Below, piece after piece: positions 40,564 to 47,910 of a DNA stretch of 64,000 nt (positions within the stretch are counted from its first letter, which is position 1; the number at the start of each line of letters is the position of its first letter). The notes below the pieces were generated by a model, which worked only from the letters and a program-made list of their open reading frames with translations, ran no database searches and had not been told where the DNA came from. The translations under genes were made by a program, and so were the position numbers. The DNA comes from a virus: positions 1 through 64,000 of the IMG/VR virus record IMGVR_UViG_3300025121_000011; one strand, given 5' to 3'.

Positions 40564-40729
40564 ATGAGTGCTTCCGAAGATGATGCAGAAGCTGAAGTTG
40601 AATATATATATATATTCTCGATACGAGCGAGATTCATCTGGAGATTATTATACAATATATGGTAAAAGATATGTCTGGTATGAGATTATAGATCTCAGAG
40701 AATGGATTTTTAAAAAGGAGGAGGAGTAA
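40564..40729 (+). pseudogene. Small acidic gene interrupted at a TA repeat
   Basis: ATG 40564 opens MSASEDDAEAEVEY, then enters a TA dinucleotide run (about 40602-40615). In this frame the gene ends early, but the +1-shifted frame continues as SRYERDSSGDYYTIYGKRYVWYE and LREWIFKKEEE to TAA 40727. Adding one TA unit would restore a 55-residue protein. So the gene looks frameshifted by slippage at the repeat, or it is phase variable, or the sequence has an error. No function known. The C-terminal codons GAGGAGGAG form the ribosome site for the next gene. Confidence 0.5.
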
Positions 40730-40734
40730 AATAA

Positions 40735-40932
40735 ATGACAAAAGCACAACAAAATATTATTAATAAGGTAGTTTCTATAATAACTTCAGAAGTCTATAGA
40801 AAATATAAAGATGCAGATCCCGCAGAATTATCTTCGGAAATGCATGCTATACAAGACTACCTTGGTAATTTTAATATTAATGGAAAAGAAGTAGTCTATC
40901 CAGATAAAACAACCTGGAGGATGGATGAGTGA
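40735..40932 (+). CDS. Unknown small protein, 65 aa
   Basis: ATG 40735 behind a very strong AGGAGGAGGAG. Helical first half (QQNIINKVVSIITSEVYRKY), then NINGKEVVYPDKTTW. Overlaps the ThyX start by eight bases, so they are probably coupled. Confidence 0.75.
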   Translation: MTKAQQNIINKVVSIITSEVYRKYKDADPAELSSEMHAIQDYLGNFNINGKEVVYPDKTTWRMDE

Positions 40933-41827
40933 GAAAATAGGAGAAGAAATTCAAGTATTAGATAATGGATTTGTAAGCCTGGTTGATTTTTTCGGATCTG
41001 ATTCGGAAATTGTCCGGGCTGCTCGTGTTTCTTATGCTCAAGGAACAAAAATAGTTAGTGAGGATGAAGAATTAATTCGTTATCTTATGCGATATGAGCA
41101 TTACAGCCCATTTGCTATGGCTCAGGTTAAATTTCATATTAGATTGCCGATTTTTGTACACAACCAGTGGGTCCGTCATGACAGACTTCATTGGAATCTG
41201 ATTTCAGCAAGGTATTCAATAATGCCAAAAGAAAAATGGTTAAGCAAATCATCTTGGCGTGCTCCTAGCTCTAGTAATAAGCAGGCGGGAGAAAAACTTA
41301 TAGATTCTTCTTTAACGGATGTTTGGCGAGATTTAGATTATATTCCCACTACCATGAATCCAGATACACCTACACAAGCGTATCTGGATGAACTTCAGAC
41401 AAATAGTTATCACAGTTCTGAGTCTGCATATCAACGTCTTATAAGAACGGGCGTATGTCGGGAGCAGGCCCGTTCTGTGTTGCCTATGGGTCAGTATACG
41501 GAGGCGTTTGTTACGGCAAATCTTGGGGATTGGATGCTTTTCTTAAGAAAAAGGTTGGATAGCCATGCTCAAAAAGAAATTCAAGAATATGCCGGTGTCA
41601 TTTTTGCAATATTAAATGACATTTTTCCCGTTTCAATGAAGGCATTTGTTGATTACCAGCAAAATGCTAGAATTTTTTCTAGATGTGAGATGAATATTTT
41701 GCTTGAAGTGCTAAACTCTGGTGTGAAGATTTTTGATTTATCTTCTGATGATCGCGTAAAATTATTGGAGAAGCATGGTCTCAAATCTAAACGTGAGAGG
41801 ATAGAGTTTTTCAGTAAGCTGAAATAA
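40925..41827 (+). CDS. thyX: Flavin-dependent thymidylate synthase (ThyX)
   Basis: 300 residues, ATG 40925 overlapping the upstream gene. Makes dTMP from dUMP with FAD and methylene-tetrahydrofolate, useful for an AT-rich phage. The ThyX signature is seen as RHDRLHWNLISARYS (84-98): the common form RHRxxSxNxxSxRYx keeps Arg, His, Asn, Ser, Arg, Tyr but has Asp86 and His89 where Arg and Ser are usual. Nearby LPIFVHNQWVRH and VLPMGQYTEAFVTANLGDWMLFL also fit, and EQARSVLPM carries substrate-binding Arg. The substitution should be checked for activity. Confidence 0.92.
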   Translation: MSEKIGEEIQVLDNGFVSLVDFFGSDSEIVRAARVSYAQGTKIVSEDEELIRYLMRYEHYSPFAMAQVKFHIRLPIFVHNQWVRHDRLHWNLISARYSIMPKEKWLSKSSWRAPSSSNKQAGEKLIDSSLTDVWRDLDYIPTTMNPDTPTQAYLDELQTNSYHSSESAYQRLIRTGVCREQARSVLPMGQYTEAFVTANLGDWMLFLRKRLDSHAQKEIQEYAGVIFAILNDIFPVSMKAFVDYQQNARIFSRCEMNILLEVLNSGVKIFDLSSDDRVKLLEKHGLKSKRERIEFFSKLK

Positions 41828-41865
41828 ATTTTAATTCTCTTATTTATTGGAGAAAGATAAATTAA

Positions 41866-42363
41866 ATGAGAGAATTATTACAATCAATGAAACAGAATTT
41901 TAAACAAAATATCAAAAAAATTGGAAAAAAGTTTTTAAACAGGTATCTTGATTTTGGTGCGTATATAGAGGACTCTTTGCACATAGAGGGTGAAGCCGAG
42001 TCAGAAGAAATAGATTTAGAACCATTGCAAGAGTACATGAGCGAATATATTGGAATGATGGTTTTAGGAATTAAAGGCTTTAGTAAAGATATAGTATTTA
42101 AAGATTTAGAAACAATACGCTTTAAAACAGTTTCGGATTGTCGTTTGGTAAAAGATTCTATAGAGTTGCACTTGTCGCATCCAAATGGAAAGCCATCGGG
42201 ATATATAAGAATATCTCCAAGTAAACATGGATCTTTTGCAGAAAGAGACCCTGGAGCAATTCCTGTCTGGTCATCTAGATATCGTATTCTTTTTTATGGT
42301 GGAGATACTTTGGAATATTTAGATCCAGAAAAACAAGGAAGTATTGAATATATTAAGGGGTGA
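41866..42363 (+). CDS. Unknown protein, 165 aa
   Basis: ATG 41866 behind GGAGAAAG. Basic amphipathic N-terminal helix (MKQNFKQNIKKIGKKFLNRY), acidic middle, and a beta-rich end with DSIELHLSHPNGKPSGYI and RYRILFYGGDTLEYL. No motif recognised. First gene of the run ending with HU. Confidence 0.75.
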   Translation: MRELLQSMKQNFKQNIKKIGKKFLNRYLDFGAYIEDSLHIEGEAESEEIDLEPLQEYMSEYIGMMVLGIKGFSKDIVFKDLETIRFKTVSDCRLVKDSIELHLSHPNGKPSGYIRISPSKHGSFAERDPGAIPVWSSRYRILFYGGDTLEYLDPEKQGSIEYIKG

Positions 42364-42365
42364 TA

Positions 42366-42707
42366 ATGAATATTGTAACTTTAGTATTGTTTGTACTAAT
42401 TGGCACCGGTATCACTAATATAGTGGTCAATGCAGCCATCCTTGATTTTGTAAGAGGTTTTATAGTTTCAAATGCGTATAAGATAAACAAATCATTTGGG
42501 AAGATTATAGAATACTTATTAGGATGTATGATGTGTTCCGGTTTTTGGATTGGAGTTTTATTTTCTATATTTTTTCCAATTAATATCATTAGTGCAGGTG
42601 CAATAATCAGTCTATCTAGTCATTTTTATAATACATTGATTATTGGATTAGAAGGATTATCAAATTTATCAAAGATTGTAGTTGTAGAAGATGTTGAGGA
42701 AGATTGA
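42366..42707 (+). CDS. Membrane protein with CxxC motif, 113 aa
   Basis: ATG 42366 behind AAGGGG; in-frame GTG 42360 is part of the upstream overlap. Hydrophobic segments LVLFVLIGTGITNIVVNAAIL and the LLGCMMCSGFWIGVLFSIFF region, then IISAGAIISLSSHF. The GCxxCxxFWxG pattern resembles small phage/bacterial membrane proteins of the DUF1360 kind. Function unknown. Confidence 0.7.
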   Translation: MNIVTLVLFVLIGTGITNIVVNAAILDFVRGFIVSNAYKINKSFGKIIEYLLGCMMCSGFWIGVLFSIFFPINIISAGAIISLSSHFYNTLIIGLEGLSNLSKIVVVEDVEED

Positions 42708-43192
42708 TGAAAAAAAATTATTCTAGGTTTTCGTTACCAGGTCGAATTATAGATATGTTATATTGTGATGATGAATTTTATAGATATGTTTTAAAAGATA
42801 AAAAAGCAAAGGAACATGCTTTTCCAAAGTATAATACTTGGAGAGATTCTGATGGATTTCATATGGTTTTTGCCCTCGCTGGATATTCTGCTTCAGATAT
42901 AAAGGTAGAGGCTTCTGGATCAGAGTTAATAATAAGTAGTCTTGGTGCCCAAGATGATGAATCAATATCCTTTGCAGATGCACCGGAAAATGCAAAGTCA
43001 AGTGTGCAGCGAGGCTATATCGTAAGGGGTATAGCAAGAAGAAAATTTTTAATTAATTTTCAAATAAGTAATAACTTTAGCATTACTAATGCTACGGCGC
43101 AGATGAAGGATGGAGAATTACATATTTCTATTCCAGAGTCAGATAATGTTACTACCACCATTAAAATTAAATATGTATCAAGTGGGGAATAA
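42707..43192 (+). CDS. Small heat shock protein (Hsp20/alpha-crystallin family)
   Basis: 161 residues from ATG 42707, overlapping the upstream stop (TGATG). The alpha-crystallin core is seen from TWRDSDGFHMVFALAGYSAS to LHISIPE, with the typical AGYSASDIKVEASGSELIIS strand pair and DGELHISIPE end. It holds unfolded proteins without ATP. Phage sHsps occur in T4-like and cyanophages. A partner for the phage GroEL is possible. Confidence 0.85.
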   Translation: MKKNYSRFSLPGRIIDMLYCDDEFYRYVLKDKKAKEHAFPKYNTWRDSDGFHMVFALAGYSASDIKVEASGSELIISSLGAQDDESISFADAPENAKSSVQRGYIVRGIARRKFLINFQISNNFSITNATAQMKDGELHISIPESDNVTTTIKIKYVSSGE

Positions 43193-43193
43193 T

Positions 43194-43439
43194 ATGGAAT
43201 TTAAAGATTTTGTAAAAGAATTGGTATGCTCTATTATAGATGATACAGAGAATATCCTTATAGAAGAGATTATTAGTGATGAGGGTGTTTTATATAGAAT
43301 AACTGTTTCTAAAGAAGATGTTGGTAAGTTAATTGGAAAGGGCGGCAGAATTGCTTCTGCCCTTCGGACGGTACTTAAAGCCGCTGGAGCTAAACAGGGG
43401 ATTAGAATTTCCATAAATGTTATGAATACCTCTTTATAA
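43194..43439 (+). CDS. KH-domain RNA-binding protein (KhpA-like)
   Basis: 81 residues from ATG 43194, one base after the Hsp20 stop, GTGGGG upstream; the frame is open further back, but the earlier codons lie inside the Hsp20 gene. DVGKLIGKGGRIASALRTVLKAAGA carries the GKGG loop (47-52 region) of a type II KH domain. Whole-protein size matches KhpA/YlqC. Binds RNA in bacteria; phage role unknown. Confidence 0.88.
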   Translation: MEFKDFVKELVCSIIDDTENILIEEIISDEGVLYRITVSKEDVGKLIGKGGRIASALRTVLKAAGAKQGIRISINVMNTSL

Positions 43440-43451
43440 AATGAGCGCAAA

Positions 43452-43700
43452 ATGGATAATTTTATGAAAGATAAAGATGACGAAGAGAATGATGATTCTA
43501 TGCAATATATAGAATATCCAAAAGATGCCATAATTGAAAAAATAAAAAAATTATATGCAAATTATGATATAGATATTGCAGATATGTCAGAGGATGAATT
43601 TTTACGCATTAGAGATCAATATATTAAAAACCCGAAAGGTTCTTTGGATGCTGATTTGGAAATATCTCGAAAACATCGAACATCTGATATAGATGAATGA
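43452..43700 (+). CDS. Acidic small protein, 82 aa
   Basis: ATG 43452. Very acidic (DKDDEENDDS, ADMSEDEFLRI) with a helix AIIEKIKKLYANYDID. Twelve bases after the KH gene. Function unknown. Confidence 0.7.
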   Translation: MDNFMKDKDDEENDDSMQYIEYPKDAIIEKIKKLYANYDIDIADMSEDEFLRIRDQYIKNPKGSLDADLEISRKHRTSDIDE

Positions 43701-43720
43701 ATTTATGACATGGGGTTTAA

Positions 43721-44134
43721 ATGGAACAAAAAAGATGTCATAAATGCAATCAACTTAAAGATGAAATAGATTTTTCCAAATGCGGTTCGGGAAAAAGGCG
43801 CACAGTATGTAAGTCATGTTATAATAAAAGAGCTAGAAAGTTAGAATCAAAGCCGGAGTCAAGATATAAGGAGTATAGGCGTTCTGCTAAGCGAAGAAAT
43901 TTATCTTTTGATTTAACTCTAACTCAATTTAAAAAGTTTGAAGAAAAACCGTGTAGATATTGTGGACAACAAGTGCGTCCTATTAGTTTAGATAGAATAG
44001 ATAATGACATTGGTTATGTTATAGATAATGTAGACTCATGCTGTTATCGTTGTAATACCTTAAAGCATGTTTTTGATGAAATAGATTTCTTAAAACATAT
44101 TTCTGAGGTCAGCTCTTTCCAAAAAAATAAATGA
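43721..44134 (+). CDS. HNH-type endonuclease-like protein with Cys clusters
   Basis: 137 residues, ATG 43721. CHKCNQLK and CKSCYNKRARK form a zinc-binding N-terminus. The C-terminal part has CRYCG, then ISLDRIDNDIGYVIDN and SCCYRCNTLK, typical of HNH nucleases in which the first His of HNH is replaced (LDRIDN). Possibly a homing endonuclease or mobile element of phage type. It is free-standing, and no intron is seen next to it. Confidence 0.75.
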   Translation: MEQKRCHKCNQLKDEIDFSKCGSGKRRTVCKSCYNKRARKLESKPESRYKEYRRSAKRRNLSFDLTLTQFKKFEEKPCRYCGQQVRPISLDRIDNDIGYVIDNVDSCCYRCNTLKHVFDEIDFLKHISEVSSFQKNK

Positions 44135-44143
44135 GTTTAAAAT

Positions 44144-44449
44144 ATGAATAAAAAAACATTAGCTAAGGAATTATCAAGACGAACATTAATGACTCAGAAA
44201 GAAGCAATACAAATTGTGAATGAGTTATTTGAAATTATATTAGAAGAAATAAAAGATGGGGACGAAGTGTCTGTTGTAGGATTTGGAAAGTTTTATGCAT
44301 ACGAACACGCAGAGAGACCTGTCAGAAACCCAAAGACACAAGAAAGTATATTGTTAAATCCATATAGGTCATTGCGGTTTAAAACCAGTAATGTAGTTAA
44401 AAAACTACTAAAAAACAAGTCTTATAGTGGAGACTCCAATCCGCTATAG
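44144..44449 (+). CDS. HU-family DNA-binding protein
   Basis: 101 residues, ATG 44144. TLMTQKEAIQIVNELFEIILEEI helix-turn-helix dimer part, VSVVGFGKFYAYEHAERPVRNPKTQE with the GFGxF and RNPxTxE signature. Slight Lys-rich C-terminal extension. Binds and bends DNA, helping genome organisation or replication. Confidence 0.9.
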   Translation: MNKKTLAKELSRRTLMTQKEAIQIVNELFEIILEEIKDGDEVSVVGFGKFYAYEHAERPVRNPKTQESILLNPYRSLRFKTSNVVKKLLKNKSYSGDSNPL

Positions 44450-44457
44450 GAGATATG

Positions 44458-45930
44458 ATGGCATCTGGTAGTACAACCATATTAACTAAGTACGAATCTG
44501 CTGTGACTATTGTTACAGCAGAAGTAGCTAATTCTTGGTTTGGAGGATTGTATGGTTCTTTTGAGGGTTCTACCAAGCTAGCAACAGATCCGTTGGTAGC
44601 AGGTCATGCTCATGACGGTTTGCATCAAAATGGACATGCACAAAAGATAAATTTAGTTAGTCATGTTACAGGGCAATTAAGAAACACTAATATAGCTGAT
44701 GATGCTGTGACTAAAAGAAATGTTAGTTCCTTTGTGTCTCAGGGGCAGGCTATACCAGAATCAGAACTTATAGATGGTACTGTATATTATTATTTGGATT
44801 TGACTGATGTTTATTCTGCAATTTTAGATTGCTTTGGGGTGCTTGATATACAGGCGAATGGAGGTACAGTTACAGGTGATGGCGTTGGAGTTATAGAAGC
44901 GGATCAAACACAAGATACATTAACTTTATATGCCGGCACTGGAATTGAAATAGAAACCGACCAAACAAATGATGCTTTAACAATAAAAGCGGTTGGTGGT
45001 ATAGATGATATTTTTAATCAAGTTGTTTTAACGGCATCTGGTGGTACGGCATCTGGTGGTCCAGTAGTAGCCTCTGGACCAACTAATCCTCTTGGATTAG
45101 TTGCTGGACCTGGAATTACGTTAACTGGCGATGCCATTACCGATACTGTTAAAATTGAAACCGAACCATATTTTAGTACATTTGGATTATTATCTGCTGG
45201 TACCGGAGTAACTGCTGGAACATCTCCAATTGTAGCTGATACAGTTAGTGATACTTTGGGCGTTGTAGCTGGTGATGGAATTATGTTAACTGGTGATGCT
45301 GTTAATGATAAAATTGCAATATCAAATATGTACAGTTTTGCGAGTGGGATAATTCATCCTGAAGAAACTTTTGGTGCATGGGCTGCTGCGACTACCAATA
45401 CTATTGGTTTGACGCCAGATAATGATTTTCTTTATCAACATAGAGTAGTTAGTGATGATGCAAATGGTGTACAATTTTGGATTCCAATGGTTCAAAATGT
45501 ATATAATGAAAGACCGAGAAAAATCAAAATAAGAACATATTACGTGTGTGTAGATACCGGACTTCCAGCATATTTAAATGGTACACAAAATTTTACTATG
45601 AGAATGCGTCATGGTTCCAATTCAAACCAAACGGATCCTGGAGAAACAAATCAAATTGGAACTATACCAACTAATACTCCAGTAGATGCTGGGATTTCAC
45701 AACTTTGGGCTTTAAGTATAGATCAGATTTCTGTAAATGTTACGGCAACTGGTAACTTGATAATTATAGAATTTCCAATTAATGAATTGCAACTTAATGA
45801 AAATACTTTAGGAATTTTCCAGCTTAAATTAATAGGTTTGAATGGATTTGGTGCTGGAGAGGCTTTTAGTGGTGAAGGTGGAAAAGCTGAAGCGCATTTT
45901 ATTGGGGCAGATTATACTTGGTTTTACTAA
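44458..45930 (+). CDS. Putative fibre or tail-like structural protein, 490 aa
   Basis: ATG 44458 preferred over ATG 44455 by spacing from AGGAG (44448-44452). N-terminal 90 residues include GHAHDGLHQNGHAQKINL, typical of phage fibre starts. Residues about 140-290 carry repeats of the form xxDTLTLYAGTGIEIETD, LVAGPGITLTGDAITDTV and VVAGDGIMLTGDAVNDKI, the pattern of beta-solenoid phage fibres. A beta-rich C-terminal domain follows (MRMRHGSN, IIIEFPINELQ). Probable host-contact or decoration protein. Confidence 0.75.
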   Translation: MASGSTTILTKYESAVTIVTAEVANSWFGGLYGSFEGSTKLATDPLVAGHAHDGLHQNGHAQKINLVSHVTGQLRNTNIADDAVTKRNVSSFVSQGQAIPESELIDGTVYYYLDLTDVYSAILDCFGVLDIQANGGTVTGDGVGVIEADQTQDTLTLYAGTGIEIETDQTNDALTIKAVGGIDDIFNQVVLTASGGTASGGPVVASGPTNPLGLVAGPGITLTGDAITDTVKIETEPYFSTFGLLSAGTGVTAGTSPIVADTVSDTLGVVAGDGIMLTGDAVNDKIAISNMYSFASGIIHPEETFGAWAAATTNTIGLTPDNDFLYQHRVVSDDANGVQFWIPMVQNVYNERPRKIKIRTYYVCVDTGLPAYLNGTQNFTMRMRHGSNSNQTDPGETNQIGTIPTNTPVDAGISQLWALSIDQISVNVTATGNLIIIEFPINELQLNENTLGIFQLKLIGLNGFGAGEAFSGEGGKAEAHFIGADYTWFY

Positions 45931-45939
45931 GGGGCAAAT

Positions 45940-46287
45940 ATGAAAAAAAATATAGACGCCTTCTTGGTCCTCGGGTGTGGGGGATATGAAACCTCCAGTG
46001 GATTCATAATATGTTCGGCAATATCGAATCCAATATTAGATCTCGCAATCATTTCTTCAGATTATTATGAGAATTTGGAGAAATTTTTAGATCAAGCTTG
46101 TGGTCTTTTTGATAAACCAATATATGATTATAATAAATTGGTCAATGTAATTACTATGTTATATAGAAAAAATGAAGTAATAGATGAAACACGGCTTGTT
46201 GAAATTCAGAGATTTATAAAATTACATAAAGATTGCGGGTTATTTTTAACGCTTTTAACCAAGGAGGACTTTAATGCCAGAAAATGA
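45940..46287 (+). CDS. Unknown protein, 115 aa
   Basis: ATG 45940 behind AAGGGGC. Opens KKNIDAFLVLGCGGYETSSG. Mixed strands and a helix with LVEIQRFIKLHKDCG. Overlaps the next gene by 14 bases. Possibly a chaperone or assembly partner of the fibre gene upstream by position only. Confidence 0.7.
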   Translation: MKKNIDAFLVLGCGGYETSSGFIICSAISNPILDLAIISSDYYENLEKFLDQACGLFDKPIYDYNKLVNVITMLYRKNEVIDETRLVEIQRFIKLHKDCGLFLTLLTKEDFNARK

Positions 46288-46630
46288 TGAACTATCTATG
46301 CCAACAAATAGATATTTGGATGTAAAAAAACAAGAAGCAAAAGGTCATATATCGACAGTTTTTGATGAATATAAAGAGTTATTAAAAGATAAGGTTCATC
46401 CTGATAATCAAAATGTAACATACAATAAAAGGGTACAGAAAACGCTTCAAAGACTTTTATCTGCGGCAGATGATATGGATAATGTTACACCAGGAGAGGG
46501 TATCTTTGGTCTAATTATTTTATGTTTGCGATCTATTTTAAGAATTAAAGATGAAAATGTTAGATTAGAAGTTAAATTAAAAGATTTAGAACGTGAAGTT
46601 AATAGGCTGAAAAAACAAAGAGGATCTTGA
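46274..46630 (+). CDS. Unknown coiled-coil protein, 118 aa
   Basis: ATG 46274 behind AAGGAGG. Helical throughout; the last 35 residues (IKDENVRLEVKLKDLEREVN) form a clear coiled coil with heptad leucine/valine. ATGA-type closeness to the next small gene. Function unknown. Confidence 0.75.
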   Translation: MPENDELSMPTNRYLDVKKQEAKGHISTVFDEYKELLKDKVHPDNQNVTYNKRVQKTLQRLLSAADDMDNVTPGEGIFGLIILCLRSILRIKDENVRLEVKLKDLEREVNRLKKQRGS

Positions 46631-46806
46631 TGTCAGATAATAGCTCAAAATCTGTAAAAATATGGAATGAAATTGATAGAATTCAGTTGCTTATTAGACA
46701 GATGGAGAATGAAGCAGAAAAGCTTCAAATTAATATTGAGCGTGATACGCTTTATATAGCGCTTATATCATATATATCTGGATTGAGAACTGTAAATAGT
46801 ATGTAA
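46630..46806 (+). CDS. Small coiled-coil protein, 58 aa
   Basis: ATG 46630 with GAGG six bases before, overlapping the upstream stop by one base. Reads MSDNSSKSVKIWNEIDRIQ, then a helix RQMENEAEKLQINIERD and a hydrophobic end YIALISYISGLRTV. Too short for standard ORF cut-offs but well placed between coupled genes. Possibly binds the 46274 coiled coil. Function unknown. Confidence 0.7.
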   Translation: MSDNSSKSVKIWNEIDRIQLLIRQMENEAEKLQINIERDTLYIALISYISGLRTVNSM

Positions 46807-46819
46807 AAATAGGAGATGC

Positions 46820-47902
46820 ATGGGCTCATTGAATATTCCTGTTACCATTGGCAATGATAAACCATTAAAATTAAAAAAAGTATTACAAGCTTTTAAAATA
46901 GATTGCGCGAACATAGAAATAAATGAAGGGACTTATTTTGATGTTTATGATATTTCATTAGAACCGGGAACACACTCTAATCATATTGATAGGGCGTTAG
47001 TAGATGTTGGAATAGCACTTAAAGCTCATTCATGTCCAAGAGGTTATCCAATTCTTAATAAGGGTGTCTATAGAATTGAAGTCCAAAAACAAGAATTAAA
47101 ATCAATCGGATTTGAACAAGCTTACTGCCCCGCGGATAATATGTATGCACCGATTGCACTTGGTGTCCGCGCCGATGGTTCTAAATTTTGTATAGATTTG
47201 CAACAACTTCCAAATTTATTAATTGGGGGAATTCCAGGTTCTGGAAAAAGTGTGTTGTTGCACTCTATCATCTTGTCGCTTATTAAAGCAAATGCAAGTT
47301 TGTATTTGGTTGACCCAAAAATGGTGGAGTTCAATATTTATGAGAATGTAGAGAACGTAAGATCTATCGTTTATGATGTAGCTGGCGTAGAAGGTATAAT
47401 TAGTGCAGTTTCAATAATAATGGAGAGACGATTTAATTTATTAAAATCTAATAAAGTTCGTAATGTTCAGGATTATAATAAAAAGGTGCCAAAAAAGAAA
47501 CTAAGACCTATTGTCATCATCATCGATGAATGGGCGGATATTATTTTGCAAAATAATAAAATTCAAGAATCTTTATGTAGAGTGGCACAAAAAGGAAGGG
47601 CGGCCGGAATAAGTATTGTATTAGCTACGCAAAGACCATCCTCTAGGGTGATTAGTGGATTAATTAAAGCAAATTTCTCCGGCAGGATTGGTCTTAGAGT
47701 GGTTTCTAATATAGATAGTCGAGTTATTTTAGATCAAAAAGGTGCCGAAAAGATCGAAGACGTTGGTGTGGGGTTGTACTTAGATCAAACCATGAACGAA
47801 GCAAAGATGTTTAGAGCAACTTGGATTCAAAATATAGAAATAGAATTAAGACGATTAGGTGCTAAAACAAAAAAATCCGGTTTTTGGTCAATATTTAATT
47901 GA
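46820..47902 (+). CDS. FtsK/SpoIIIE-like DNA-translocase ATPase
   Basis: 360 residues, ATG 46820 behind AGGAG. Walker A GIPGSGKS (137-144), Walker B VIIIDEWAD (about 231-239), and LATQRPSSRVISGLIKANFSGRIGLRVVS, which matches the FtsK_SpoIIIE motor (TQRP and the IpaRIafrV-like strand). LVDPKMVEF is also FtsK-like. No membrane part and no gamma domain. Such motors pump double-stranded DNA; in a phage it could serve genome packaging or DNA handling. It overlaps the primase gene region. Confidence 0.88.
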   Translation: MGSLNIPVTIGNDKPLKLKKVLQAFKIDCANIEINEGTYFDVYDISLEPGTHSNHIDRALVDVGIALKAHSCPRGYPILNKGVYRIEVQKQELKSIGFEQAYCPADNMYAPIALGVRADGSKFCIDLQQLPNLLIGGIPGSGKSVLLHSIILSLIKANASLYLVDPKMVEFNIYENVENVRSIVYDVAGVEGIISAVSIIMERRFNLLKSNKVRNVQDYNKKVPKKKLRPIVIIIDEWADIILQNNKIQESLCRVAQKGRAAGISIVLATQRPSSRVISGLIKANFSGRIGLRVVSNIDSRVILDQKGAEKIEDVGVGLYLDQTMNEAKMFRATWIQNIEIELRRLGAKTKKSGFWSIFN

Positions 47903-47910
47903 GAGTACAG

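Noticed and set aside
43178-43531. 117-aa - strand frame over the KH gene
   Set aside because: Shadow of the KH and acidic genes, which have clear family or spacing support.
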